Below are positions 43,853 through 52,593 of a DNA stretch of 64,000 bases, piece after piece (position 1 is the first letter of the stretch; the number at the start of each line of letters is the position of its first letter). This stretch comes from Acidimicrobiales bacterium (GTDB lineage: Bacteria; Actinomycetota; Acidimicrobiia; Acidimicrobiales; Poriferisodalaceae): NCBI GenBank assembly GCA_030743005.1, contig JASLTG010000015.1:1-64000 (forward strand), read 5' to 3'. Below the pieces are notes generated by a model. It saw nothing but the letters and a program-made list of their open reading frames with translations. It was not told where the DNA came from and made no database searches. The position numbers were made by a program, and so were the translations under genes.

Positions 43853-43921
43853 AGACCGATCCGTTGAAAGACGCTAAGGCCCAGTGCCTGTAATTCCACG
43901 TCATAAGATGAGGTTCCTCTA

Positions 43922-43936
43922 TTCGGAACTTCCGAA
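43922..43936. promoter_or_regulatory. Perfect 7-1-7 dyad between divergent genes, operator candidate
   Basis: TTCGGAACTTCCGAA is perfectly symmetrical around its central C. It lies in the 175-bp spacer between the divergent helicase (start 43852) and hemolysin III (start 44028) genes, a normal place for a repressor site. I know of no regulator matching it and none is encoded nearby. Confidence 0.35.
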
Positions 43937-44027
43937 ATTGAATTACCCCACCAACTATGGACTTCCTGGCTAGCGGCAAGCCAACCCAATTCCGTAATCA
44001 CCCACCTAAAAACTTCACGGATCACCA

Positions 44028-44678
44028 TTGACCACTACTGAGACCAAACCTCTATTTCGAGGAGTGTCACATCGGGCGGCTTTTATAGCTTCGATAACGC
44101 TCGCTCCGATTGTGGTTGTCTCAGCCCCAGGGATTTGGCCACGAATGGTCACAGGTCTTTACACACTGGCGATAGTTGCTTTATTTGGAGTATCGGCGTT
44201 GTATCACCGAGTCAATTGGGGGCCCGTCAACCATCGACGACTCCAAAAGTTTGATCACGTAACAATTTTCCTCGCTATTGCAGCGACCTACACGCCAGTG
44301 GCAGTCTTCGTACTGTCCCCTTGGGCCGCGAAGCTGGTACTAGCCCTGGTGTGGAGCGGCGCCTTGTTGGGCGCGTTAATACGCATCCGATTCTCTCACT
44401 CCCCCCAATGGGTTGTTGCGGCCCCGTATTTAATCGTCGGCTGGTGTCTGCTCGCGGTCATCAAGGATGCTTGGCAACAACTCGGAGTTGTCGGGTTCAT
44501 CCTTTTTCTTTCCGGGGGAATGTTGTACACGGCTGGCGCTGTGATATTTGCTACCCAAAGACCTAACCCTTGGCCACACAAGTTTGGTTTTCACGAAATA
44601 TTTCACACGTTCACGGTGGCAGCTGCATCACTTCACTACATAGCGTTCGTATTCATTGTTCTACCCAAAGCTCAATGA
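44028..44678 (+). CDS. Hemolysin III / PAQR-type seven-helix membrane protein
   Basis: 216 residues with about seven transmembrane helices. The conserved Hly-III features are present: RGVSHRAAFIASI at the N-terminus, LYHRVNWGPVNHRRLQKFDHVTIFL (outline, His and Asp), and FGFHEIFHTFTVAAASLHY with the paired His residues that bind zinc in PAQR proteins. These are inner-membrane proteins, probably lipid hydrolases such as ceramidases, and haemolysis is not implied. The start is TTG at 44028. It ends 28 bp from the convergent arabinofuranosidase. Confidence 0.9.
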   Translation: MTTTETKPLFRGVSHRAAFIASITLAPIVVVSAPGIWPRMVTGLYTLAIVALFGVSALYHRVNWGPVNHRRLQKFDHVTIFLAIAATYTPVAVFVLSPWAAKLVLALVWSGALLGALIRIRFSHSPQWVVAAPYLIVGWCLLAVIKDAWQQLGVVGFILFLSGGMLYTAGAVIFATQRPNPWPHKFGFHEIFHTFTVAAASLHYIAFVFIVLPKAQ

Positions 44679-44706
44679 CCTACAGCACATCGTAAGACTG
44701 GTCTTT

Positions 44707-46197
44707 TCACGTCGCTTTGAACGTGGCAGCGAAGAAGCTATGTGGAGGGAGTTGCACCAAAGGGGCAGCATCGTCTGACGTTTCAAACGCGCTCCGCTGC
44801 ACAGCATGCGGGTTCTCCCAAGTGTTCTGTGTTGATGGGGTTGGATGATGCAAGATCTCACTTGAAACAACGTGGAGGTGTGCCCCAGACAGATTAATTT
44901 CTAAGTCGACGGTGCCATCAACTGAGCGGTTCACCGCATAGACGTGCAACTCTCCGTTATCGCTCAGTATGGCTGCCCCATCCACCATTGCGACATCTCC
45001 GAAATCGGGTGACCCCAACGTCGACCCTTCATAACCCAGATGAAGTGCCCGACCTTCTCGACGATTCACAAACATTGCCAATGCCTCAAAAATGGTTTGC
45101 CGCAGTAATCGATCACCATCGGTAAGGACGGGTGCTATGACATTCACAATCTGGGCGATGTTGGCAATTTTCACCACGTCGGCGTTTCGGATGAAACTCA
45201 TCAAAAACTGGGCACAAACAAGTGCGTCTTGCAGGTCGTACACCTCCTCGACTAGGTGAGCGGGGAAATTTCCGTCAGCCCACATGCCGTCTCTATTTCG
45301 GGTGCGATACCACACGTTCCATTCATCAAACGCTATAAAAGGCCGCTTCGATGAGCGCCGTTTGCCTGCGACGTAACGACACACCGAGTCGATTTCCGCT
45401 ATTTGTTGATCAATCGCGGCACCGGAGGTCAAAAACGCTGCGGTGTCCCCAGAGTAGTTGTCTAGGTATCTATGAGTAGATAAATAGTCGGCGAATCCGC
45501 CAACAGCTTCTAGGGCTTCTCGGTCCCAGTTGAGGTAGGTCGAGTTGTCGGGCAAGGACGTCCCCGACACCACCAGTTCAATCGATGGATCGACAAGTTT
45601 CATCATGTGAGCTGCCTGACGAGCTTTAGTCCCATATTCGGACGCGGACATGTGACCAATTTGCCAGGGCCCATCCATTTCGTTCCCGAGGCACCACAAC
45701 GGAACTTTTGATGTATTTGATGATTGATCGAGTTCGCGTTGCTTAGTGATGTCCGTTGCCAATTGGCCATTGGTGTACTCAACCCAATCTGCGGCTTCTT
45801 CAGCTGAGCCTGTCCCTAGATTCACGGCGAACATTGGGGACCACCCAGTTCTGTCGCATAGAGACAAGAACTCATTGGTACCAAAACTGTTTGGCTCTAT
45901 TGTCCCCCAGGCCAGTTCTCGACGGGTGGGACGGTTCTCGACAGGACCGACGCCATCCCGCCAATGGTAATTAGAAACAAAATTCCCGCCGGGATAGCGC
46001 ATAACTGTGAAATCAAGTTCATCTAAAGCAGCTAACACATCTGTTCGACATCCAAACTCGTCAGCATGGGCCGACGTTGGTTCATAAATGCCTTCGTACA
46101 CGGCTCGCCCCATGTGTTCCAAGAAGCCACCAAAGATTCTCGGGTCAACTTGCCCTACGTGATGATGGGGGTGAAGATTAAACGTAGCTTTAGTCAC
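44707..46197 (-). CDS. abfA: GH51 alpha-L-arabinofuranosidase
   Basis: 496 residues, the usual length for a cytoplasmic GH51 enzyme that removes arabinose from arabino-oligosaccharides. The family opening DPRIFGGFLEHMGRAVYEGIYEP is intact (outline). The acid/base Glu is E173 in CLGNEMDGPWQIGH and the nucleophile Glu is E292 in AFDEWNVWYRTRN. RYPGGNFVSNYHWRDGVGP is also diagnostic. The C-terminal beta-sandwich carries VHVVSSEILHHP-like strands. There is no signal peptide, so it works on imported oligosaccharides, but no sugar transporter is adjacent. Confidence 0.93.
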   Translation of the reverse strand: MTKATFNLHPHHHVGQVDPRIFGGFLEHMGRAVYEGIYEPTSAHADEFGCRTDVLAALDELDFTVMRYPGGNFVSNYHWRDGVGPVENRPTRRELAWGTIEPNSFGTNEFLSLCDRTGWSPMFAVNLGTGSAEEAADWVEYTNGQLATDITKQRELDQSSNTSKVPLWCLGNEMDGPWQIGHMSASEYGTKARQAAHMMKLVDPSIELVVSGTSLPDNSTYLNWDREALEAVGGFADYLSTHRYLDNYSGDTAAFLTSGAAIDQQIAEIDSVCRYVAGKRRSSKRPFIAFDEWNVWYRTRNRDGMWADGNFPAHLVEEVYDLQDALVCAQFLMSFIRNADVVKIANIAQIVNVIAPVLTDGDRLLRQTIFEALAMFVNRREGRALHLGYEGSTLGSPDFGDVAMVDGAAILSDNGELHVYAVNRSVDGTVDLEINLSGAHLHVVSSEILHHPTPSTQNTWENPHAVQRSAFETSDDAAPLVQLPPHSFFAATFKAT

Positions 46198-46320
46198 GGG
46201 GGGAGCGTAGTTCTAACAGGGCTGTCTCTTTAGCCAGCAGGCTTAGTGGTCGTCAGGGCTTAGGAACAACCTCGCCACCAACATTTGCTCTTTGCCGATG
46301 TCAGTCAGTGTGTAGCTCAA

Positions 46321-47289
46321 TTATCCAAGCAGTAACGCTTGATGTGGTTGTTCGACAAGCCGCAGCAGTTCAGTTGCTCGTGCGTCTTGATCTTGAGCGC
46401 AGACAGACTCCATCCAACGAGCACGATCTGCGGTAACCACAACTTCGGTCGACCCTGAGTCACCACGAACGATCTCGGGATCAACGGTCCCGGCCGGAAG
46501 GAAACGAAAATCACCCTCGTGGTACAACCGGTCACCGATAGAGCAACTGCCACCAGTCATGAGCCAGAACCTGTCGGTTTGGCTAGCAGATTTAGCTGGC
46601 TCCGATGCCCCCCCAGGCCACTGCGTCATTTCTACCAGCGTTCCCGAAGAGGGATCACCCATGAGCACCATCGCCACATCAGAGCCGTCTGACATGCGGT
46701 GCCAGTTGGTCTGGTCGTGTAGGTCCCCGTATAACTCGGGGCGTTTGGAGTTTAAGTCTGCGAAAGTTGCTGCAACCGCGCTCGCTGTATCGTCGTCGTG
46801 CTCATGGAAATGCGGTTGCTCGTCGCCGAACACGACTGACGCGGACTCATCCAGCGTCGCTTCCGCTTCTGCTCGATCGCGATCTGAGTAGACGGGGTGG
46901 TAGCCGCGGCGGTCTGCACTCACAAGCAACAGTAATGCTCCATGTCCACCTTCAAGAGATTCGACGTACACATCGTTAGCTCCACGCAGCACAAAGGACC
47001 CATGACCAAACCAATGACCCGACACCCTGGTCTGTCGAGAGTGCGAAGCCAGGGCAATTCTGAACGTGTCGGTTCGATGGTGGTGTGAATATGCCCGCCC
47101 GTTTGCGCGTACGCTCTCCCGCCCTGGAGGGAAGCTCAGCACGCGCGCCATGGGCCCGGATTCGGAGTCACCCATCAGGAAAGAAACTTCGCGGTAATCG
47201 CCATCTTCGGTGAGACTGTTCCAGCGTTGGGGAAACGCAACGTTTCCTTCCTCAACAGATTTGCCTGCTGGTTGTGTCTTATCCGTCAT
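46321..47289 (-). CDS. Bicupin-like protein of unknown function
   Basis: About 322 residues. Two similar halves can be seen. Each contains a MGDxxSG segment (FLMGDSESGPMARVLSFPPG, and VLMGDPSSGTLVEMTQWPGG) followed by a strand with TDxFxxxL/M (HRTDTFRIAL and SQTDRFWLM), then GxGSFxLxGxxD or GGSCSIGDRLYHEGDFRFLP. This is the pattern of a duplicated cupin barrel. The first half has HHH before TD, a possible metal site; the second lacks these His residues. An internal His-rich stretch (HFHEHDDD) joins the halves. ATG 47289 was preferred to a TTG six bases upstream. No specific family is recognised. Neighbours are an arabinofuranosidase and two PhyH oxygenases on the same strand. Confidence 0.7.
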   Translation of the reverse strand: MTDKTQPAGKSVEEGNVAFPQRWNSLTEDGDYREVSFLMGDSESGPMARVLSFPPGRESVRANGRAYSHHHRTDTFRIALASHSRQTRVSGHWFGHGSFVLRGANDVYVESLEGGHGALLLLVSADRRGYHPVYSDRDRAEAEATLDESASVVFGDEQPHFHEHDDDTASAVAATFADLNSKRPELYGDLHDQTNWHRMSDGSDVAMVLMGDPSSGTLVEMTQWPGGASEPAKSASQTDRFWLMTGGSCSIGDRLYHEGDFRFLPAGTVDPEIVRGDSGSTEVVVTADRARWMESVCAQDQDARATELLRLVEQPHQALLLG

Positions 47290-47419
47290 AGTCAATACAC
47301 CCTTCCGGCCTACTTAAGCAGACTGGCTCAACCAATCTATCTCACGAGAATTTGGAGCTCTGTGGAAACACCGGGAGTAAGTCAATGACGAACTAGACCG
47401 GGATTGCGCACCATCAGCC

Positions 47420-48238
47420 TCAATCAACATTGACGCTGAGACCGTCCCTCAACACCAAGTATTGCCGTTCATAATCATTTTGGAGTGCTGGCGCCTGATC
47501 GGCGGTTCGGTGCACTGCTCCATCGGGCGCGTATTGAACGATGTAACTCTTACGCACATCTTCGGTGAGGTTTGGTCCAGTTCTGTGGGGTGTGAGTGAC
47601 GAAAAGACAACGATGTCGCCCGCTGTAGCGGGAATAGGAATCGCCTTGCTGGAAGAGGGCGCGCAACACCACCCCAAAGGAGTCATCTCGTGGGCAAGGG
47701 TGCCCTGGCGATGCACTCCTGGAATCACCCACGGACATCCGTTGTTTTCATCAGCATCGGTTAGAGCAATCCAACAGGTCAGATATTGCTGCGGCTCGAG
47801 ATAGGTGTATCCGTTGTCTTGATGAAATGGGAATTCCTCGGGGTTACCGGGTTTCTTGTAGACCGCCTGTTCCCAATAGAGACGAACGTCGGGACCAATG
47901 AGATCGTGACAAAGGCCAACAAGGGGTTCGGCAGTGCTGAATTGACGCAATTTGGGCGATCGTTTTACGAGATGTTTGGTAAACGTGATCGCATCGGCTT
48001 TAGAAATAAACACTTTTCCACCAGGTTGGGTGCGTAAAAACCTCTCAGCTTCTTGTTCGAAAGGATCGATCTCTTTAATGAGGTCTGTGACCTGGTTGGC
48101 GTCGAAGGCATCTTTCAATAAAAAGAACCCGTCTTCCTCGAACTGGGCGACCTGGTCAGCAGTCGTAGCACGCCTTGCAAGGGGCGATGATTGCCATGCA
48201 AAGGAACGATTCAGCGGATGTAACAGGGGTGTGGTCAC
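47420..48238 (-). CDS. PhyH-family Fe(II)/2-oxoglutarate dioxygenase (second of tandem pair)
   Basis: 272 residues. The opening QFEEDGFFLLKDAFDANQVTDL is standard. Iron ligands are HxD in FPFHQDNGYTYLEP and the distal His in SLTPHRTGPNLT. The Arg/Lys for 2-oxoglutarate follows in EDVRKSYIVQY. WEQAVYKKPG just before the HxD segment is a family hallmark. The GTG start overlaps the stop of the other PhyH gene by four bases, so the two are made together. They share the fold but differ in sequence throughout, suggesting a heteromeric or sequential pair rather than a recent copy. The substrate is unknown. Confidence 0.88.
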   Translation of the reverse strand: MTTPLLHPLNRSFAWQSSPLARRATTADQVAQFEEDGFFLLKDAFDANQVTDLIKEIDPFEQEAERFLRTQPGGKVFISKADAITFTKHLVKRSPKLRQFSTAEPLVGLCHDLIGPDVRLYWEQAVYKKPGNPEEFPFHQDNGYTYLEPQQYLTCWIALTDADENNGCPWVIPGVHRQGTLAHEMTPLGWCCAPSSSKAIPIPATAGDIVVFSSLTPHRTGPNLTEDVRKSYIVQYAPDGAVHRTADQAPALQNDYERQYLVLRDGLSVNVD

Positions 48239-49008
48239 TGAACTGATTTTTCTCCAACTGGCATCCAGTCGTTGATGACTGCCGGACTTTCCGCCATGTC
48301 TGTTGTTCCTCGTTCTGCGTAGTGGTAAACCATCGCTGCCCGAATTTGGTTGGAGTTGTTGTCCTTAGATCGATGCATTAAGTGGCTATGAAAGAGAAGC
48401 AGATCACCCGCCGCCATAATGACCGGTATCTCGCCTGACATGTCATGGTCGAGAATCTCTACGTAACCCTGATTGGCATTTAACCGTCGATCTGGAAGGT
48501 GCTTATGAACTGGTTCGAGGTGCGAGCCTGGCACTACATGTAGGCACCCATTCGTGAGCGTTGCTTCAGTTACCGCGAGCCACACGCCGATTTGTGGTTC
48601 GCGGTCGAATGGAAAATAAAAGCCATCTTGGTGCCATGGTTGACCCCAAGCGCCAGGATTTTTGAAAATAAATTGCGACAAGAAACAGTCAATATCGGTA
48701 CCGAGAAGATGTTGAACTAATGCCACAAGGTCAGGTTGGTTCGCGAATTCGTGGAAAACAGAATCCCGGTGGATCTTGAAGACCTTCGACACGCGTTCCT
48801 CGGCTTGCATCTCGGGGCCTACTGATCCAGCTAAATTCCGTTCCGGATGCACAATGGCTGCGCCAGCTACACCGCGACCGTCCGCTTCTCGCGCTAGGTC
48901 AATCGCTCGCTGCAACATAGCCTCGCAGGTTTCGGACGACGAAAACTCTCTCAGGAGAAAGAACCCATCACGATCCCACGCTGCAGAGTCGCTAGCGGAG
49001 AGAAGCAT
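48235..49008 (-). CDS. PhyH-family Fe(II)/2-oxoglutarate dioxygenase (first of tandem pair)
   Basis: About 257 residues from ATG 49008 (MLLSASDSAAWDRDGFFLL), the natural family start. A TTG at 49035 would add nine residues. Iron ligands are HxD in QPWHQDGFYFPFDRE and the distal His in SHLMHRSKDNNSNQ, with the following Arg in QIRAAMVYHYAER. CLHVVPGSHLEPVHKH is the typical strand-turn region. It overlaps the second PhyH gene by four bases. The bicupin gene lies downstream on the same strand, after a 131-bp gap behind that pair. Confidence 0.88.
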   Translation of the reverse strand: MLLSASDSAAWDRDGFFLLREFSSSETCEAMLQRAIDLAREADGRGVAGAAIVHPERNLAGSVGPEMQAEERVSKVFKIHRDSVFHEFANQPDLVALVQHLLGTDIDCFLSQFIFKNPGAWGQPWHQDGFYFPFDREPQIGVWLAVTEATLTNGCLHVVPGSHLEPVHKHLPDRRLNANQGYVEILDHDMSGEIPVIMAAGDLLLFHSHLMHRSKDNNSNQIRAAMVYHYAERGTTDMAESPAVINDWMPVGEKSVQ

Positions 49009-49425
49009 CGTTCTGTGCCGACTTGGCAACGGCAACTACTTTAATTTCCAACATCTCTTCAGGATAGGACGAGAGGTCGCTGTGTCGCATTGTTGATCAC
49101 TGAACGGTGCCTGTCGCTGTCTTCCCTCTCACCAAGGAACCAAGCAACCACCAATTCATGTTCAGTACCTAGCGTCCGATCAATTGCCGTAGTTAATAGG
49201 CGGGGTCAAAAAATGAAAACCCTCACCGTCAGATGAATGAGATCATCAGGTGAGGGCCTTCAATGATCCCAGCGCAATGCAGCCGCACGCACTGAGATCA
49301 AAAGCACTCTACGGGTCTTAACGCCAAAGCCCTTCCGAAACAGTGATGCAGCAACTTCGCAATTGACCAACCACAGTCCGCTAAAACCTGACCGCACAAA
49401 GGCGGAGTTCGTGGAGTTTTATTCG
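49009..49425. other. Gene-free stretch between the PhyH pair and tRNA-Ala
   Basis: About 417 bases hold no convincing gene. They contain the terminator described at 49208-49256 and a short direct repeat, TTCGTGGAG at 49408-49416 and 49422-49430, of which the second copy covers the 3' end of the tRNA. A 45-codon minus-strand frame here (GTG, ending near 49265) lacks a ribosome binding site and reads as non-coding. The part left of 49208 should hold the promoter of the PhyH genes, but I see no clear boxes. Confidence 0.5.
49208..49256 (-). terminator. Intrinsic terminator downstream of tRNA-Ala
   Basis: CCCTCACC at 49220-49227 pairs with GGTGAGGG at 49249-49256. An inner GATGA/TCATC stem (49232-49236 with 49243-49247) extends it. 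Read on the minus strand, the stem is followed by TTTTCATTTTTT, a good U-tract. It would stop transcription coming from the tRNA-Ala gene about 170 bases upstream and insulate the PhyH genes. Confidence 0.75.
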
Positions 49426-49499
49426 TGGAGCTGATCGGAATCGAACCGACGACCCCCTGCTTGCAAAGCAGGTGCTCTAGCCAACTGAGCTACAGCCCC
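49426..49499 (-). tRNA. tRNA-Ala (anticodon TGC)
   Basis: Seventy-four bases fold into a complete cloverleaf. The acceptor arm is GGGGCTG with CAGCTCC and includes the G3-U70 wobble that identifies alanine tRNAs. The anticodon stem CCTGC/GCAGG holds the loop TTTGCAA with anticodon TGC. The T-arm contains GGTTCGATTCC. The discriminator is A. CCA is not encoded, so it must be added after transcription. A terminator lies downstream. Confidence 0.95.
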
Positions 49500-49581
49500 A
49501 ATAACTCTCAGAGGGTACCGAAGTAAAGCTTGGAGCACGACTTAAGCAAACAAGCGATTTTGCAGGCATGATCAAGGTATT

Positions 49582-49606
49582 GAATTTCGTTACAAATCGA
49601 AAATTC
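49582..49606 (+). repeat. Imperfect inverted repeat just before the LLM ribosome binding site
   Basis: GAATTTCG (49582-49589) and CGAAAATTC (49598-49606) form an inverted repeat with one extra A and an eight-base centre. It ends a few bases before the GGAGGG of the gene at 49626, so it could be an operator or a 5' leader hairpin. There is no further support. Confidence 0.3.
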
Positions 49607-49625
49607 CCTTGAGGAGGGACATCTA

Positions 49626-50528
49626 ATGACTATGCCCGCGATTTCGTTAGCTGCGGTGAGCGGCCGCCGTCAACAAACACTCGATATCGCTGCGGAAATC
49701 GAACAGCGCGGCTTTACCGGTATTTACTGCCCCTCAATGGGTGATTGTGTTGCTCTTTGCCAAGCGATCGCTTCGGTCACCAATGAAATAACTTTCGGCA
49801 CTTCAGTCCAACCTATTTATTTCAGGAATCCGGAGGACCTCGCAGCGACTGCTGCTTTCATCCACGAAATAAGCAACGGACGATTCCGATTGGGGATAGG
49901 TGTAACCCATGGACCCGTTCACCAACGTTTAGGAATTACTCCAGGAAAACCTTTAGCTGATACCCGCGACTATGTAGCCGCGATGCAGCGAGCCGCCGAC
50001 CATCACGGAGAATTGCCTCCAATTGTGTTGGCGACCTTGAGAAGAAAAATGGTTGAACTCTCAGTCGAAATTAGTGCGGGAGCAGTGTGGGCGAATGCAA
50101 GCCGCAATGACTTCAACAATTCAGTCGCTGACATACCAGAAGATGTTCAGGGTAGTGATTTCTTTATTGGCAACATGATTCCGACGGTGATCGATGACGA
50201 TCGGGAAGCCGGCGCTGCACGGAACAGAAAAACTCTGCAGGGATATGTAGCTCTACCCAACTACCGCAACTATTGGAAACAAGCTGGGTACGTCGAGGAG
50301 ATGGAAGGCATAGAAGCCGCTCTTGGCGATGGAGACCGAGATCGAGTCTTGACATGTATGTCGGATGAATGGCTATCGAACGCGACACTCTATGGCTCTC
50401 AAAACGAAGTAAGGGAAGGGGTAGAAGAGTGGTTCGACCAGGGTTGTAAGACTCCAATTCTGGTGCCTTCCAGCACTAGCGGCGGCCAAATGCACGCCAT
50501 ACAAGAACTGTTCGACTGTTTCTCGTGA
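49626..50528 (+). CDS. LLM-class flavin/F420-dependent oxidoreductase, short form
   Basis: 300 residues of the luciferase-like class. Landmarks are QTLDIAAEIEQRGFTGIYCPSM, VTNEITFGTSVQPIYFRNPED, ISNGRFRLGIGVTHGPVHQRLG and LPPIVLATLRRKMVELSVEISAG (each in outline). It is shorter than the two other members in the window but covers the whole barrel. ATG 49626 has GGAGGG eight bases upstream, one of the best binding sites seen here. The dehydratase-like gene follows after 21 bp and is probably co-transcribed. The substrate is unknown. Confidence 0.88.
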   Translation: MTMPAISLAAVSGRRQQTLDIAAEIEQRGFTGIYCPSMGDCVALCQAIASVTNEITFGTSVQPIYFRNPEDLAATAAFIHEISNGRFRLGIGVTHGPVHQRLGITPGKPLADTRDYVAAMQRAADHHGELPPIVLATLRRKMVELSVEISAGAVWANASRNDFNNSVADIPEDVQGSDFFIGNMIPTVIDDDREAGAARNRKTLQGYVALPNYRNYWKQAGYVEEMEGIEAALGDGDRDRVLTCMSDEWLSNATLYGSQNEVREGVEEWFDQGCKTPILVPSSTSGGQMHAIQELFDCFS

Positions 50529-50549
50529 GTCAGTCAACCGGAGTTCTAG

Positions 50550-51506
50550 TTGTCCTCTGAAATAGACCTTGATGCTGCCGCTGCACGCCTTGCGGGTGTG
50601 GTTAGACGAACGCCGGTACTTAGGTCCCGTCTCCTAGACGAACGCGTCGGCGCGGAAGTCCATCTCAAAGCAGAACATCTGCAGCGGACTGGCGCCTTTA
50701 AATTCCGCGGCGCATTCAACGCGATTGCCGCGCTACCAAATTCTGTTCGCCAATTAGGAATCATCTCCTATTCCTCAGGCAACCACGCTCAAGCTGTCGC
50801 GCGTGCTGCCCAGCTATTCGCTGTTCCGTCAACCATCGTGATGCCGACTGATGCCCCGCATTCGAAACGGGCCGCTACAGAAAGTTACGGCGCTGAAATC
50901 ATTAGCTACGACCGTTATACCCAACGTCGTGAAGATATCGCCGCTGAGGTAGTACAGGACAGGGACTTAACCCTGATCCCTCCGTTCGATCATCCAGATG
51001 TAATTGCTGGTCAATCAACTTGCACCCAAGAATTATTCGAAGATTCCGGTCCCCTAGACCAATTGATTGTGCCAGTGGGGGGAGGTGGATTGATCTCTGG
51101 TAGTGCATTAGCAGCACACCGCGAAAACAAAAAGTGCGAGATTGTGGGTGTTGAGCCTGATTCCGGCAACGACGTTCAGTTATCGCTTCGTGAAGGCCGA
51201 ATCATAGAAATTGATGTCCCAGAAACTATTGCTGACGGGCAGCAAACGACGTCGCCCGGTGTTCACACATTCGCTGTGATGCAACAGCACGTCACTGAGA
51301 TAGCGACGGTGAGCGACGATCAGATTCTTGACGCCATGGATTATTTATTTCGATTCCAAAAGCAGACCGTAGAACCCAGCGGTGCTTGTGCTTTGGCCGC
51401 CCTTTTGGCAGGCGCAGTCAAACCCGCGGGAAACCGAATTGGGGTCATTTTGTCTGGAGGCAACATTTCACCAGAACGATTTGTAGAACTGATGGGGCAA
51501 CACTGA
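50550..51506 (+). CDS. Threonine/serine dehydratase-like PLP enzyme (or amino-acid racemase)
   Basis: 318 residues of the catabolic threonine dehydratase / serine racemase group, with no regulatory ACT domain. The PLP lysine is in RTGAFKFRGAFNAI (usual SFKxRGA), the Asn loop is YSSGNHAQAVARAA, and the phosphate loop is VPVGGGGLISG. The C-terminal Ser-type residue region VILSGGNIS is present. The start is TTG at 50550, supported by GGAG seven bases upstream. Members deaminate serine, threonine or hydroxyaspartate, or racemise serine or aspartate, and the sequence alone does not decide. It follows an LLM gene closely. Confidence 0.88.
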   Translation: MSSEIDLDAAAARLAGVVRRTPVLRSRLLDERVGAEVHLKAEHLQRTGAFKFRGAFNAIAALPNSVRQLGIISYSSGNHAQAVARAAQLFAVPSTIVMPTDAPHSKRAATESYGAEIISYDRYTQRREDIAAEVVQDRDLTLIPPFDHPDVIAGQSTCTQELFEDSGPLDQLIVPVGGGGLISGSALAAHRENKKCEIVGVEPDSGNDVQLSLREGRIIEIDVPETIADGQQTTSPGVHTFAVMQQHVTEIATVSDDQILDAMDYLFRFQKQTVEPSGACALAALLAGAVKPAGNRIGVILSGGNISPERFVELMGQH

Positions 51507-51521
51507 GAAATCTCAGTGGCT

Positions 51522-52550
51522 TTAACCTGCTCGAATCAGCGTTTCGACCTGCCCGAGATAACGAACCTCTTCGTCTCGAGCCACATCTAAATCATCACCC
51601 CATGGTTCGAAGAATGATCGCCATCGTTGAGCCCAGGTGTGTTCAGCGGTAACCCGCGACCATGCCGCCTCTCCAATTTTCTCCAGTTCTTGTTTGTCAG
51701 CAATAAGCACCGGAACCAAGTGCGCCAGATCTTCGCTTGATTGGAACGTCACAACTTCGTCACCTGGAACCAAAACATGGCCGACTGCGGCTCTTGCTTG
51801 AACAAGAGCCGGCGTTCCCACAACAGCAGCTTCGTAGACGCTATTGGACAGGCCAAGTTCAAAAAAAGATTTCCTCACCTGTGATTGATGAGCCAACGAA
51901 ACTGGCAACTCAACTAACAAGTGCGCCCCGGCAAACAAGGTGGCTCGTTCCGGCAGAGGCAAAGCGTCGATGACTGACACGTCGAGTGGCAATTCTGACC
52001 AGCCTTCTCCCATGACGGCGACATCGTCTAGGTGATCTAAACCCATCACGACATCAATATTTTCTGGGTCCGCGTCTCCTACAACTACAACTCCTCGTCG
52101 TTCGGAAGGAACAAAGTTCATTAACGCTGGCGGATGAACTGCAGGTTCAATCAGAGAGAGTCGGAAGGTGCCCAGGTTCGCGTATTCATCGAAGGTTTGC
52201 AGATCAGGGACTGCAACCAAGTCGTACTCCCGCAGGTCATCGCTGAGTGTGCTTAAGTCTGTTGTTGCTCCTTGGAGCGTCGGCCCGGTGTGCAAACAAA
52301 GAGCCACCGTTTCCGACGCGGCCGTCAAAGCACGGATTTCTTCCCTGTCAGGAGCGCCAGCAGATGGAATGACAATCAACATTTCAGGTGAATACCGATC
52401 GAGTCCCCACTTGATCGCTGCCTTGGTGGGTGCTACTGCGACTACTTCATGCCCCAAAAACCTCAGCGGGTCGGCTACCTGCAAGCGCACGGGTGACTCA
52501 GGGGCATCTACTCCGTAACCGGTTACTACTATCCGCATTGTGGGGGCCAT
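51522..52550 (-). CDS. Glycosyltransferase-like protein (GT-B, CgeB/group 1-like)
   Basis: 342 residues. The start IVVTGYGVDAPESPVRLQVADPLRFLGHEVVAVAP (outline) is a Rossmann-like opening with a helix. The C-terminal half contains VYEAAVVGTPALVQARAAVGHVLVPGDEVVTFQSSEDLAHLVP (outline). This resembles the nucleotide-sugar segment of GT-B enzymes, where an invariant Glu is followed by GTP. Here Y-E-A-A-x-x-G-T-P fits that pattern. No membrane helix is evident. ATG 52550 is used; ATG 52538, which starts MRIVVTGYG, is an equally good start. It may add sugars to a cell-envelope molecule, given lgt next door, but this is speculative. Confidence 0.65.
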   Translation of the reverse strand: MAPTMRIVVTGYGVDAPESPVRLQVADPLRFLGHEVVAVAPTKAAIKWGLDRYSPEMLIVIPSAGAPDREEIRALTAASETVALCLHTGPTLQGATTDLSTLSDDLREYDLVAVPDLQTFDEYANLGTFRLSLIEPAVHPPALMNFVPSERRGVVVVGDADPENIDVVMGLDHLDDVAVMGEGWSELPLDVSVIDALPLPERATLFAGAHLLVELPVSLAHQSQVRKSFFELGLSNSVYEAAVVGTPALVQARAAVGHVLVPGDEVVTFQSSEDLAHLVPVLIADKQELEKIGEAAWSRVTAEHTWAQRWRSFFEPWGDDLDVARDEEVRYLGQVETLIRAG

Positions 52551-52593
52551 CTCTGTAGGTCAAGCTGATCGGTCCGCTATGGGGCCTCCCACT

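Noticed and set aside
43767-43979. 70-codon frame overlapping the helicase start on the same strand
   Set aside because: It runs in another frame through the first helicase codons and the divergent promoter spacer, with no similarity to a family.
49265-49400. 45-codon minus-strand frame between tRNA-Ala and its terminator
   Set aside because: No ribosome binding site before its GTG and no recognisable composition; it lies inside the trailer between tRNA and terminator.
49408-49430. Direct repeat at the tRNA-Ala 3' end as an integration (att) site
   Set aside because: Only nine bases, copies 14 bases apart, and no integrase or element between or near them.
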